Source: Sphingopyxis indica
GTDB lineage: Bacteria > Pseudomonadota > Alphaproteobacteria > Sphingomonadales > Sphingomonadaceae
Direction of reading: 5' to 3'
Length of the DNA stretch: 64,000 nt
NCBI RefSeq assembly: GCF_900188185.1
Contig: NZ_FZPA01000001.1
Location: forward strand, 496,001-560,000
Shown: positions 45,242 to 53,419 of the stretch, piece after piece
Layout: each line of letters starts with the position of its first letter
Numbering within the stretch: position 1 is the first letter of the stretch
Translations under genes and position numbers: made by a program
The notes under the pieces: generated by a model
Seen by the model: only the letters and a program-made list of their open reading frames with translations
Databases searched by the model: none
Told to the model about the DNA's origin: nothing

Positions 45242-46581
45242 AGCTGCGCCTGTGGCCGCGCAGTCTGGTCGGCCAGTTGATCTTCGCCGTCGCGGTCACG
45301 CTGTTCGTCGCGCAAGCGATCAATTTCGCCCTGCTTGTGCGCGGACAGAATCAGCAGATACTCGCGCATGGCGGGGGCATGGCGGTCGCGCGCATCGTCG
45401 ATGCGATCGAGCGCGACCGGCGCGGCGAGCACGAGGCCGACGAACACGACCATCGCGGCCCGCGCGAGCGGATTCAGAAGCTGCGCATCTCGACGATGCC
45501 GCCGCGCCTGCCGCCCGCCGCGGTGCCGCGAGCCGACCTTGCCGACTATGTCGCCGGCTTGATGGCCGAAGCCGATGTCCATGCCGATGCGATCGAGGCG
45601 TGGGCCTTGCCCCCGCGCGGGCGGTTGCAACGGCCGGGCTTTCCCGGGCAGACGGTCGTCGTCGTCGCGAAGGTCGGTGGCCGTTATTATGCGGTGCGCA
45701 GCCGCCTGCCGGTGGGCGGCGACCGGCTGCCACGCTTCCTGATCTGGCAGACGCTGACGCTTTATCTGCTGCTGCTCGTCCCGATCCTGTTCATTGCCTG
45801 GCGCGCGGCGCGGCCCTTGCGCGATCTCGCGCGTGCCGCCCGCGCCAGCCCCGCGCTGCGCGACACGCCGCCGCTCGAGGAAGAGGGGCCGTCGGACGTG
45901 CGCGACCTGATCGCCGCGTTCAACGCCTATCGCGCGCGGATCGCGGCGATGCTCGCCGACAAGGACCGGATGCTCGGCGCGGTCGGTCACGACCTCCGGA
46001 CCCCGCTCGCGAGCCTGCGCGTTCGCGTCGAGCAGGTCGAGGACCACCGGCTGCGCGACAAGATGATCGCGTCGATCGAGGAAATGACCGCGATGCTGAC
46101 CGATATATTGGCGCTGGCGCGCGCGGGGTCGGGAACCGAAGCGGCCGAGCCGGTGGCGCTGCGCGCGCTCGTCGGCGATCTCGCCGCCGATTATCGGGAA
46201 CGCGGCAAGGACGTCGGCGTTGCCGAGGCTGCCGATGCCGTGGTGATGGCGCGTCCGATGCTGTTGCGGCGCGCGCTGCGCAATCTGATCGACAATGCCA
46301 TCGCCTATGGCGCGCGCGCGCGGCTCGCGGTCATGCGCGACGCCGATGCGGTGCGGATCGTCGTCTCCGATGACGGGCCGGGGCTCAGCGAGGCGCAGAT
46401 CGCGGCGCTGGTCGAACCCTTTGCGCGCGGCGAGGAATCGCGCAATCGCGCGACCGGCGGCGCCGGGCTGGGCCTGTCGATCGCGCGCGAAATTGCGGAG
46501 GGGGAGGGCGGCAGCCTCACGTTGTCCAACCGGCCCGGCGGCGGGCTAGATGCGGCGGTCGCGCTGCCGCGTCACGCGTAG
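45238..46581 (+). CDS. Sensor histidine kinase
   Basis: A 447-aa membrane kinase. Two helices (about residues 11-34 and 168-188) frame a periplasmic domain with a His/Asp/Glu-rich stretch (GEHEADEHDHRGP), which might sense metal. A HAMP linker follows, then phosphorylated H251 in GHDLRTPLASLR, N-box NLIDNAIAYG, SDDGPGL and GGAGLGLSIAREI. Its last 10 bp overlap the converging thioesterase gene. Confidence 0.95.
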   Translation: MKLRLWPRSLVGQLIFAVAVTLFVAQAINFALLVRGQNQQILAHGGGMAVARIVDAIERDRRGEHEADEHDHRGPRERIQKLRISTMPPRLPPAAVPRADLADYVAGLMAEADVHADAIEAWALPPRGRLQRPGFPGQTVVVVAKVGGRYYAVRSRLPVGGDRLPRFLIWQTLTLYLLLLVPILFIAWRAARPLRDLARAARASPALRDTPPLEEEGPSDVRDLIAAFNAYRARIAAMLADKDRMLGAVGHDLRTPLASLRVRVEQVEDHRLRDKMIASIEEMTAMLTDILALARAGSGTEAAEPVALRALVGDLAADYRERGKDVGVAEAADAVVMARPMLLRRALRNLIDNAIAYGARARLAVMRDADAVRIVVSDDGPGLSEAQIAALVEPFARGEESRNRATGGAGLGLSIAREIAEGEGGSLTLSNRPGGGLDAAVALPRHA

Positions 46582-47372
46582 ATCGCGATCCCCTGGCTGC
46601 CGCTCATCACCGGTTCGCCGGCGCGGTTCCAGATCATCATGTCCTGCACCGAAAAGCCGCCGCGCGCATAGCCGGTCTTCGCCGACAGCAGCCACCAGCC
46701 GTCGTCGGTGGTGGGCGTTCCCGTCAGCATGTTCACCGTCCAGTTCATCGAACTGATCGGCCCGAATTCGGTGAACAGCGCCATCGCAGCCGGGGGCAGC
46801 GCGTCACCCATCGCGAGCAGCGCGACCATCGGATGACAGGCGGGTTCTTCGACGAAGCGCACCCAGGTCAGATATTCGCCGACCTCGCTCTTCCAGTCGA
46901 AGCGCGGCCCGCTGGTCGGGCGCATGTCGAAATGGCGCGTGAAGCTCGGCCGCACCTTGTGCTCGGGCACCGGCTTCAGCGTGCCGGGATCGGGGGCATC
47001 GGGCATGGTCAGGCGATTGTGGTCGAGATGGCTCTGCCGGTCGGGCGAAAAGGCAAAGAGCGCCGCGGTGCCGAAGCCCATGTCGCTCGATACGCCCGCA
47101 TCGACGAACAGGCTCGATTTCGACTGGCGCAGCACGCGCGTGCCCACCGAGCAGTCGCCGCCCACCGGGCCGACGAAGCTGATCTGGGCATAGCGCAGCG
47201 GGGTTTCGGTCGGATGCAGCGCCATCGTCGCCGCGAGCGCGACCGCCGAGCTGATCCCGCCATAGGCGGTGCGGCCCTGCATCCAGCCTTCGTCGATATG
47301 GGCGCTCGCCTGGCCGTCTTCGGTGCGCAGCGTCGCGAGCAGCGCGTCGAGCGCGCTGGGAGAGGTGGTCAT
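46572..47372 (-). CDS. Acyl-CoA thioesterase-like protein (TesB-type double hotdog)
   Basis: A 266-aa protein with a TesB-like double-hotdog pattern: WMQGRTAYGGISSAVALAA in the first half and EFGPISSMNWTVNMLTG plus GYARGGFSVQDMMIWNRAG in the second. It would hydrolyse acyl-CoA esters. It lies 7 bp downstream of the dehydrogenase-like gene and should be cotranscribed with it. Confidence 0.87.
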   Translation of the reverse strand: MTTSPSALDALLATLRTEDGQASAHIDEGWMQGRTAYGGISSAVALAATMALHPTETPLRYAQISFVGPVGGDCSVGTRVLRQSKSSLFVDAGVSSDMGFGTAALFAFSPDRQSHLDHNRLTMPDAPDPGTLKPVPEHKVRPSFTRHFDMRPTSGPRFDWKSEVGEYLTWVRFVEEPACHPMVALLAMGDALPPAAMALFTEFGPISSMNWTVNMLTGTPTTDDGWWLLSAKTGYARGGFSVQDMMIWNRAGEPVMSGSQGIAIYA

Positions 47373-47379
47373 TCCGTTG

Positions 47380-48552
47380 TTAGTCCTCGATCTGGAAAGT
47401 CAGTCCGGCATGTTCGGTCAGCCGGTCGATGAGCGCCTGCCCGAGCAGCGCGCCCGGCGTCCAGATGCCGCCGACGCCCTCGTTGCCGAGCAGCGCCATC
47501 CCGGTCTCGGCGAGCATCTTCGACGTCGAGCCATAGCCGGGGTCGCGGTCGCCCTGCACACTGGCGCGGATCGTCGTTCCGTCGGGATATTCGCCGATGA
47601 AGAGGATGTCGTAGTAGCCGTTTTCGCGCTCTTCCTTGCTCGGGCCTTCGCCGGGCTTGAGCTTCGATTCGCCGAACGGGTTCGCCTTTGCCATCGCTTC
47701 GGCCATCGCCTTTCCGGCGTCGCCGATCGTCGTCATCACCATTTCGTCATAGACAAGGGTCTCACCCCACGGGTGGCCGAGCAGATAGTTGGTGCGGTGG
47801 ACATTCTTGGTGTTGATGGGCGCCATCACGAAGGGCGCGGTCCAGGTGCCCGTCGCATGGTCATATTCGGGGATCAGCCCGGTCGGCTGATGCGGGCCTT
47901 CGAAGCCGGGGGTCAGCGCGAAGGAGGATTTGAGCAGCAGCGCGAGCGACGGATTCTTGGCGACGGCCTTCAGCGTTTCGGTGAGGCTGGCGATCGTGCC
48001 GCCCGACGCACCGCCCTGCATCTTGCGGACGCGGCCCTTGACGCGCGGTGCAGGCTTGCCGTGGCGCTTGACCGCCTCGGCCTGCAGGAACAGCACACCG
48101 AGGTCGAAGGGAATCGAATCGAAGCCGCAGGAAAAGGTGATGCGTGCGCCCGACGCCTTCGCCTGGTCCTGATGCGCGTCGATCATTTCGCGCATCCAGC
48201 CGGGCTCGCCGCACAGATCGGCATAAGCGGTGCCGGCCTTCGCACAGGCCTCGACGAGCGCACCGCCGTAGAGCTGATAGGGGCCGACGGTGGTCAGCAC
48301 GACGCGGGTGCGGTGCGCCATCATGTCGAGGCTCGCCGGATCGCTCGCATCGGCGACGACGAGCGGCGTGTCGGCCGGCGCGCCGATCAGGTCGCGGACC
48401 TCGGCGAGCTTTTCTAGGCTGCGCCCCGCCATCGCCCATTTCGGCGCATCCTTCCGCCCCGCATAATGCTGCGCGAGATATTCGGCGACGAGCCGGCCCG
48501 TGAAGCCGGTCGCGCCATAGACGATGATGTCGAATTCGCGGGCCTGCGCCAT
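47380..48552 (-). CDS. Saccharopine dehydrogenase / trans-acting enoyl reductase family protein
   Basis: A 390-aa NAD(P)-binding protein. The Rossmann loop is VYGATGFTGRLVAEYL, followed by the VGPYQLYGGALVEAC block of this family. Homologues act as trans-acting enoyl reductases in lipid synthesis or as unassigned oxidoreductases. A TTTACGTAAA palindrome lies 14 bp upstream of the ATG, suggesting control by a TetR-type repressor linked to fatty-acid metabolism. It is first in a two-gene operon with the thioesterase. Confidence 0.87.
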   Translation of the reverse strand: MAQAREFDIIVYGATGFTGRLVAEYLAQHYAGRKDAPKWAMAGRSLEKLAEVRDLIGAPADTPLVVADASDPASLDMMAHRTRVVLTTVGPYQLYGGALVEACAKAGTAYADLCGEPGWMREMIDAHQDQAKASGARITFSCGFDSIPFDLGVLFLQAEAVKRHGKPAPRVKGRVRKMQGGASGGTIASLTETLKAVAKNPSLALLLKSSFALTPGFEGPHQPTGLIPEYDHATGTWTAPFVMAPINTKNVHRTNYLLGHPWGETLVYDEMVMTTIGDAGKAMAEAMAKANPFGESKLKPGEGPSKEERENGYYDILFIGEYPDGTTIRASVQGDRDPGYGSTSKMLAETGMALLGNEGVGGIWTPGALLGQALIDRLTEHAGLTFQIED

Positions 48553-48565
48553 GGCACCCCTCCCA

Positions 48566-48575
48566 TTTACGTAAA
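48566..48575. promoter_or_regulatory. TTTACGTAAA operator-like palindrome
   Basis: A perfect 10-bp palindrome 14 bp upstream of the saccharopine-dehydrogenase-like start, followed by CGTCAA. Such TTACGTAA-type sequences are bound by several TetR regulators of lipid metabolism. The regulator here is not identified. Confidence 0.5.
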
Positions 48576-48626
48576 CGTCAAGTGGAGGCTAGCCTAGTGC
48601 GGGTGGGTTGCCAAGCCGGTAGCGCG

Positions 48627-50348
48627 TCAGCGCGGGGCGAGGGTCAGCTTTTCGACCTCGCAATCGGCGCAATCGACCGCGCGCAGCACGAGCGCCGTCG
48701 AGCCGTCCGCCAGCGCGACGTCGGGGATGGTCAGCTCTTGCCACCTGTCGGCGGCGGGCAGGGCAACTTCCCGCTCGCCGAGCGCCAGCCTCCCGCCCGT
48801 CGCCGAGCGCGCGCGGATCGCGACGGCAACCCGTCCGCCCTTTCCCGCGTCGATGCTGTAGCGCATCCATTCGCCGGTCACGAAATCGGTGACATAGGGC
48901 ACGCCATCGGCGTCGCGCGCGATGTCGACGCCGTCGTTGCGATAGGTCGTGCCGTTGTTCCACAGCACCCGCTCGCCGCCGGTCGCGACATGATAATTGG
49001 CGTCGACCGTGTCGGCATAGGCGACGCCCGCGGGGCCGAGGTCGTAATCGGCGGCGCGGACGACGAGCGGGCTGTCGGTCAGCCGGTGCGGCGCAAAGGC
49101 GCGCGCGCTCGGGTCGTGCGGCTGGCGCATCATCGCGTCGATCACATCGGGGTGCGGGATATTTCTGTCGAAGCGGCTGTTTTCGGCGAGCTGCATCATC
49201 GCGGCAAAGGCGGCGTCGGCGCCGGGTTTCGGTCCCTTGCCGGTCATCCATGCGACGATGGCGGCCCAGCCCGCGCCGGGGTCGATTTCGAGCGGTTGGT
49301 TGAAGCCGATTTTCTTGAGCGGCCAGAAGGCCCAGCCGATGCCTTGGCCTTCGACGAGCGCGATCGCATCGCGGAACCAGACATTGCTGTTCTCGCCCGA
49401 TTCGCCGAGCCAGATCGGGCGGCCATAGCTTTCGCGCAGCGCGACGATGCCGGCGATGCTCGCGGCGTCGTTGCGGTTCCAATATTTGTGGAAGCTCAGC
49501 GCCATGTTGGCGTCCCACGCGGGCGGCAGCCCCTTGTAATTATTACCCCAGCAATTGCCCTCGACGATCAGCATATGGTTGGCGTCGACCGCGCGAATCG
49601 CCGCGGTGATGCGCCGCTGGAGCGCCCAGACCGGCTTGTTTTCGGTTTCGTCGCAGCCATTACCCTTGCCGGGGGTTGCGAAGCTCCAGTTCGGCTCGTT
49701 GATCAGGTCGTAACCGCCGATCCACGGCTCGTCCTTGTAGCGCGTGGCGAGCTTCGCCCACAGCGCGACGGTCTTGCGCTGGTTTTCCTCGCTCTCCCAC
49801 AGCGAGGGCTTTGCGGGATCGCGGTCGGAAATGGCAAGGTCGTTGCCCTGTCCGCCCGGCGCGGCATGGAGGTCGAGGATCAGATAGATATGGTGCGCTT
49901 TACTCCATGCGAGCAGGCGGTCGATGCGCTCGAAGCCCTCTTCGAGCCATGTATCCTCGCCCGCGCGCGGCTCGGCCTCGACGGGCAGGGTGAGCTGGTT
50001 GAAATGGACCGGCAGCCGCACCGAATTGAAACCCCACACCGCCATCGCCGCGATGTCCGCCTCGGTCGTGTGATTGTCGAGCCACGCGCGATAGAAGGTC
50101 GCGGTGCGCTCCTCGCCGACCAGCTCGACGAGCTTTGCGCGGATGCGGTGCTGCTGCCCGATCTCGCCGAGCCGCAGCATATAGCCTTCCTGCAGCATCC
50201 AGCCGCCGAGCCCCATGCCGCGCAGGATCACCGTCTCGCCGCTGTCGTCGACGATTTGCGTGCCCTCGGCGCGGAGGAAGCCATCGGCGTGGGCGGCAGT
50301 GGTGGAAAGCAGCGCCGTCAGCGCCAGCACGATCGCGCGAAGTTTCAC
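48627..50348 (-). CDS. Secreted glycoside hydrolase family 5 with C-terminal CBM-like domain
   Basis: A 573-aa enzyme. Signal peptide MKLRAIVLALTALLSTTAAHA is followed by a GH5 barrel with acid/base E218 (LINEPNW) and nucleophile E316 (WLGESGEN). From about residue 430 a beta-rich domain (YDLGPAGVAYADTV ... YRNDGVDIARDADG) resembles CBM6/CBM35-type modules. It would cleave a beta-glucan or mannan outside the cytoplasm. It is monocistronic. Confidence 0.9.
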   Translation of the reverse strand: MKLRAIVLALTALLSTTAAHADGFLRAEGTQIVDDSGETVILRGMGLGGWMLQEGYMLRLGEIGQQHRIRAKLVELVGEERTATFYRAWLDNHTTEADIAAMAVWGFNSVRLPVHFNQLTLPVEAEPRAGEDTWLEEGFERIDRLLAWSKAHHIYLILDLHAAPGGQGNDLAISDRDPAKPSLWESEENQRKTVALWAKLATRYKDEPWIGGYDLINEPNWSFATPGKGNGCDETENKPVWALQRRITAAIRAVDANHMLIVEGNCWGNNYKGLPPAWDANMALSFHKYWNRNDAASIAGIVALRESYGRPIWLGESGENSNVWFRDAIALVEGQGIGWAFWPLKKIGFNQPLEIDPGAGWAAIVAWMTGKGPKPGADAAFAAMMQLAENSRFDRNIPHPDVIDAMMRQPHDPSARAFAPHRLTDSPLVVRAADYDLGPAGVAYADTVDANYHVATGGERVLWNNGTTYRNDGVDIARDADGVPYVTDFVTGEWMRYSIDAGKGGRVAVAIRARSATGGRLALGEREVALPAADRWQELTIPDVALADGSTALVLRAVDCADCEVEKLTLAPR

Positions 50349-50411
50349 ATCCTCGTCCCCCGTTCTGATTTATGGGAACGTTATCAAACTTTCGTGCCAA
50401 GACAAGCAATC

Positions 50412-50495
50412 CGTCATTGCGAGGAGCCGGAGGCGACGCGGCAATCCAGCGCGGTTTACGCAACTCTGGATTGCTTCGCTTCGCTCGCAATGACG
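50412..50495. repeat. REP-like palindrome, family A copy 3
   Basis: About 84 bp. The left arm is diverged (GTCATTGCGAGGAGCCGG), but the right arm and core match the other copies. It lies between dcd (end) and the GH5 gene start. Confidence 0.82.
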
Positions 50496-50512
50496 ATGAT
50501 TTGACGGCGTCG

Positions 50513-51067
50513 CTACAGCTTCGGCAGCGTTACGCCCTTCTGCCCCATATATTTGCCCGCGCGGTCGGCGTAGCTCGTCTCGCACGGCTCGTTGCCCTGC
50601 AGGAAGAGGAACTGACACGCGCCTTCGTTCGCGTAGATTTTGGCGGGCAGGGGGGTGGTGTTCGAAAATTCGAGCGTCACATGGCCTTCCCAGCCGGGCT
50701 CGAGCGGGGTGACGTTCACAATGATGCCGCAGCGCGCATAGGTCGACTTGCCGAGGCAGATGACGAGGACGTCGCGCGGGATGCGGAAATATTCGACCGT
50801 GCGCGCCAGCGCGAAGCTGTTCGGCGGGATGATGCAGCAGTCGGTCTTGCGGTCGACGAAGCTGTTCGAAGCGAAATCCTTGGGATCGACGACCGCGCTG
50901 TCGACATTGGTGAAGATCTTGAACTCGTCGGCAACGCGCGCGTCATAGCCGTAGGAGGAGAGGCCGTAGCTGATGCAGCCGTCGCGGCGCTGCGCCTCGA
51001 CGAACGGTTCGATCATGCCCTGCGTCTGGGCGGCTTCGCGAATCCAGCGGTCGGAAAGAATGGCCAT
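50513..51067 (-). CDS. dcd: dCTP deaminase
   Basis: A 184-aa enzyme converting dCTP to dUTP for thymidylate synthesis. It begins [13 protein letters not shown] and shows the catalytic region [21 protein letters not shown] with its Glu, and the STYARCG block. The length equals the family norm. The frame extends far upstream through repeat DNA, which I exclude. Confidence 0.96.
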   Translation of the reverse strand: MAILSDRWIREAAQTQGMIEPFVEAQRRDGCISYGLSSYGYDARVADEFKIFTNVDSAVVDPKDFASNSFVDRKTDCCIIPPNSFALARTVEYFRIPRDVLVICLGKSTYARCGIIVNVTPLEPGWEGHVTLEFSNTTPLPAKIYANEGACQFLFLQGNEPCETSYADRAGKYMGQKGVTLPKL

Positions 51068-51183
51068 GCATGTCTCTTGTCGGCGTGCTGCGCATTGCGC
51101 AAGCGGTCTATGGAAGGGCGAGCCTTTCCATGGATCGTCACCCTGAAGTTGCTTGGCGATTGCCTCGCTCGCATCCCTGATCT

Positions 51184-51259
51184 CGTCATTGCAAGCGAAG
51201 CGAAGCAATCCAGAGCGGTTTACGCTACTCTGGATTGCTTCGCTTCGCTCGCAATGACG
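51184..51259. repeat. REP-like palindrome, family A copy 4
   Basis: About 76 bp with arms CGTCATTGCAAGCGAAGCG and its near complement. It lies upstream of dcd and is the closest in sequence to the copies at 2493 and 23091. Confidence 0.85.
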
Positions 51260-51352
51260 GAGTGAGGGGGGCCTACGAATGTCCAGGGAATAATCGCCAA
51301 GTTGCTTCGGGGACCAAGGCCTTGCCTGTCCTTCGGTGCCGCGCCTTTTTGT

Positions 51353-51499
51353 TTCGCGCAAAGACGCAAAGCCACGAAGACGTCGCGCCGGCCGCGAAAC
51401 GGCTCTCCCTTGCAATCCTGTGGCCGGCCGCACCGTTGACGGGGAAATGGACCTGTCGGCCCAAGCCTTCTTATTCGTGGCTTTGTGTCTTTGTGCGAA
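51353..51499. repeat. Inverted repeat with CAAAGCCACGAAG arms
   Basis: Arms at 51353-51380 and 51474-51499 are inverted copies of TTCGCGCAAAGACGCAAAGC plus CACGAA, flanking about 93 bp without a gene. The arms match the outer arms of the element at 39703-39900. Confidence 0.8.
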
Positions 51500-51541
51500 A
51501 AGCAACTGGTGCCATCCTGGCTGGATAGCGCCGGGCCATGG

Positions 51542-51562
51542 ATGCTGAAACAAGTTCAGCAT
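51542..51562. repeat. Small ATGCTGAA hairpin repeat
   Basis: ATGCTGAA-ACAAG-TTCAGCAT, an 8-bp stem with 5-nt loop, 24 bp beyond the cdd stop. It may aid transcript termination or stability. There is no T-run. Confidence 0.6.
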
Positions 51563-51586
51563 GACGAGGAGGGAAACAGGCTGGCG

Positions 51587-52042
51587 TTAGTCGATCAGAC
51601 CCAGATCCTTCGGGCCGAAGGCGGCGGGGAGGAGTTCGCTGAGGCGATAGCTCTTCACCGCGCTGCCGTCGCCCGAGGCGCAATGGACGAGGATGTCGGT
51701 CTTCGACCGCTCGGCGGCTTCGTTCAATATCTGGCGGCAGCGGCCGCACGGGTGGACGGGATCGCTGCCGAGCAGGGCGTCGCCCTCGGGGCGACCGCCG
51801 ACGATCGCCACCGCGGCGAGTTCGCCGATCCAGCCTTCGTTGGCGATCTTCGCCACCGCAGCGGTCTCGGCGCACAGCGTCAGGCCATAGCTCGCATTCT
51901 CGACATTGGCGCCGGTCACGACGTCGCCATTTTTCAGCAGCAGCGCCGCGCCGACGTGATAGCCCGAATAGGGCGCATAGGCGCGCTTCGACGCGTCGCG
52001 CGCGGCCTCGATCAGCGCGTCGCGCTCGTCATTCCTGTTCAT
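51587..52042 (-). CDS. cdd: Cytidine deaminase
   Basis: A 151-aa homotetrameric-type cytidine deaminase for pyrimidine salvage. Zinc ligands and catalytic Glu are present: C57-A-E59 and P-C99-G-R-C102. It overlaps the GH25 gene by 14 bp and is the last gene of the UPF0262-GH25-cdd unit. Confidence 0.95.
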   Translation of the reverse strand: MNRNDERDALIEAARDASKRAYAPYSGYHVGAALLLKNGDVVTGANVENASYGLTLCAETAAVAKIANEGWIGELAAVAIVGGRPEGDALLGSDPVHPCGRCRQILNEAAERSKTDILVHCASGDGSAVKSYRLSELLPAAFGPKDLGLID

Positions 52043-52790
52043 CGCTCATTCCTTCGGGGCGGACGACGTTCCAGCCGACGGTGCCTTCGGCGCCGGGCAA
52101 TCGCATATAGTCGTTCGCCTGCCACATCGCCCAGGGGTGGGCACCATAGTCGGGCGGGAAAAAGTCGCGGCGCAGCCAGGTCGTGCGCGCGATGCCGCGC
52201 GTCACCTTGTAATCGGCCTCGAAATTGGGGCCGGGCGCGATCAGGCTGCGCTTGCCCATATGCGCCTCGATCTGCGCGAGGAAGGTCGCCAGCTCGCTGA
52301 GCAGCAGCGCGCGCGTCGGGCGGTCGGGGCAGCGATCGTCATAGTCGAGCCAGACGACGGGGGGCAACGCGTCGGCGCGCCGCGGCACGTGGCGGATGAA
52401 ATTCGCCGCCTGGTCGGTCGCGAGCTGGCACAGGCTATAGCGGTGGATCGGCCCGATGCGCATCCCCGCCTCGCGCGCGGCGGCCATGTTGCGCGCATAG
52501 CCTGCATCGACGCCATCCGCGCCGTCGGTCGCGAAAATATAGGCGAAATCGGCGCCAGCGGCCTTGATCGACCCCCAATGCACCGCGCCATTGCCCGCGT
52601 CGATCGTCACCCCTTGCAGCGGAAATTTGGCGCGCGGCGGCGTCCAGCGCGCTGCCCACCAGAGCGCGAGGCCCACCGCGAGGAGGAGGAGCGCGGCCAG
52701 CGCGGCGAGGCGGCGGAGCCAGCGCGCGACCCTGCCGCGCCAATCCGCCCCCGCTCCCGTGCGCCTCGACAATGTCGCCCCCATCGCCAT
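52029..52790 (-). CDS. Membrane-anchored GH25 (lysozyme-like) protein
   Basis: A 253-aa protein. After an Arg-rich N-terminus comes one helix (LAALAALLLLAVGLALWWAA), then a GH25-like barrel: GVTIDAGNGAVHWGSIKAAGADFAYIFATDG and PPVVWLDYDDRCPDRPTRALL. The usual catalytic Asp-x-Glu of family 25 reads D-Y-D-D at the second site, so activity on peptidoglycan is uncertain. It starts 2 nt after the UPF0262 stop. Confidence 0.82.
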   Translation of the reverse strand: MAMGATLSRRTGAGADWRGRVARWLRRLAALAALLLLAVGLALWWAARWTPPRAKFPLQGVTIDAGNGAVHWGSIKAAGADFAYIFATDGADGVDAGYARNMAAAREAGMRIGPIHRYSLCQLATDQAANFIRHVPRRADALPPVVWLDYDDRCPDRPTRALLLSELATFLAQIEAHMGKRSLIAPGPNFEADYKVTRGIARTTWLRRDFFPPDYGAHPWAMWQANDYMRLPGAEGTVGWNVVRPEGMSDEQE

Positions 52791-52792
52791 CG

Positions 52793-53290
52793 TCAGCTCT
52801 TGATATGCAAAACGCAGATCAGCGTGAAGAGCCGCCGTGCGGTGTCGAAATCGACCGCGATCTTGCCGTCGAGCCGGTCCATCAGCATCTCCGCAGCCTC
52901 GTTGTGCAACCCGCGCCGCGCCATGTCGACCGTTTCGATCTGCTGCGCGGTCGAGGTTTTGATCGCCTGATAATAGCTGTCGCAGATCGCGAAATAGTCG
53001 CGGATCGGGCGGCGGAAACGCCCGAGGCCGAGGATGATCGCTTCGAGCGGCGAGCCATCTTCGCGAGCGATTTCAAAGATTAACCGGCCGTCCTCGACAC
53101 GCAGCTTGAGCCGGTAGGGTCCGGCATAACCGTCGTCGTGGCCGCGCTGGGGGACGAACTTGTTATCCTCGAGCAGGTCGAAGATCGCGACGCGGCGTTC
53201 CTGTTCGACGTCGGGATTGCGCCAGACGATCGAGCTTTCGTCGAGGTCGACCGAAATGATGCGCTGCTTCGAGGGATCGGCTTCGACCAT
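52793..53290 (-). CDS. UPF0262 family protein
   Basis: A 165-aa alphaproteobacterial protein of unknown function. Recognisable segments are RIISVDLDESSIVWRNPDVEQERRVAIFDLLEDN and FRRPIRDYFAICDSYYQAIK. I start at ATG 53290 (MVEADPSKQRI), since the added upstream 12 residues are not typical. It is first in the unit with GH25 and cdd. Confidence 0.88.
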   Translation of the reverse strand: MVEADPSKQRIISVDLDESSIVWRNPDVEQERRVAIFDLLEDNKFVPQRGHDDGYAGPYRLKLRVEDGRLIFEIAREDGSPLEAIILGLGRFRRPIRDYFAICDSYYQAIKTSTAQQIETVDMARRGLHNEAAEMLMDRLDGKIAVDFDTARRLFTLICVLHIKS

Positions 53291-53419
53291 GGTTCCGGCT
53301 TCTACCGGGCGCGTCGCGAAGGGCAAGGGGGCGAGTTATCCCCGATCTGTCCACAGGTGCGGCCCCCTCGGCGCGATCGCGGTTGCGCCGTCGCCGCGCT
53401 CGGCGCATGATGCGCGACC

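Larger units (their letters stand above)
51068..51586. other. 519-bp intergenic region made of repeats
   Basis: Between dcd and cdd I see no believable gene. The stretch consists of a family A palindrome (51184-51259), a long inverted repeat with CAAAGCCACGAAG arms (51353-51499) and a small ATGCTGAA/TTCAGCAT hairpin (51542-51562). The dcd promoter must lie in its first part. Confidence 0.7.
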
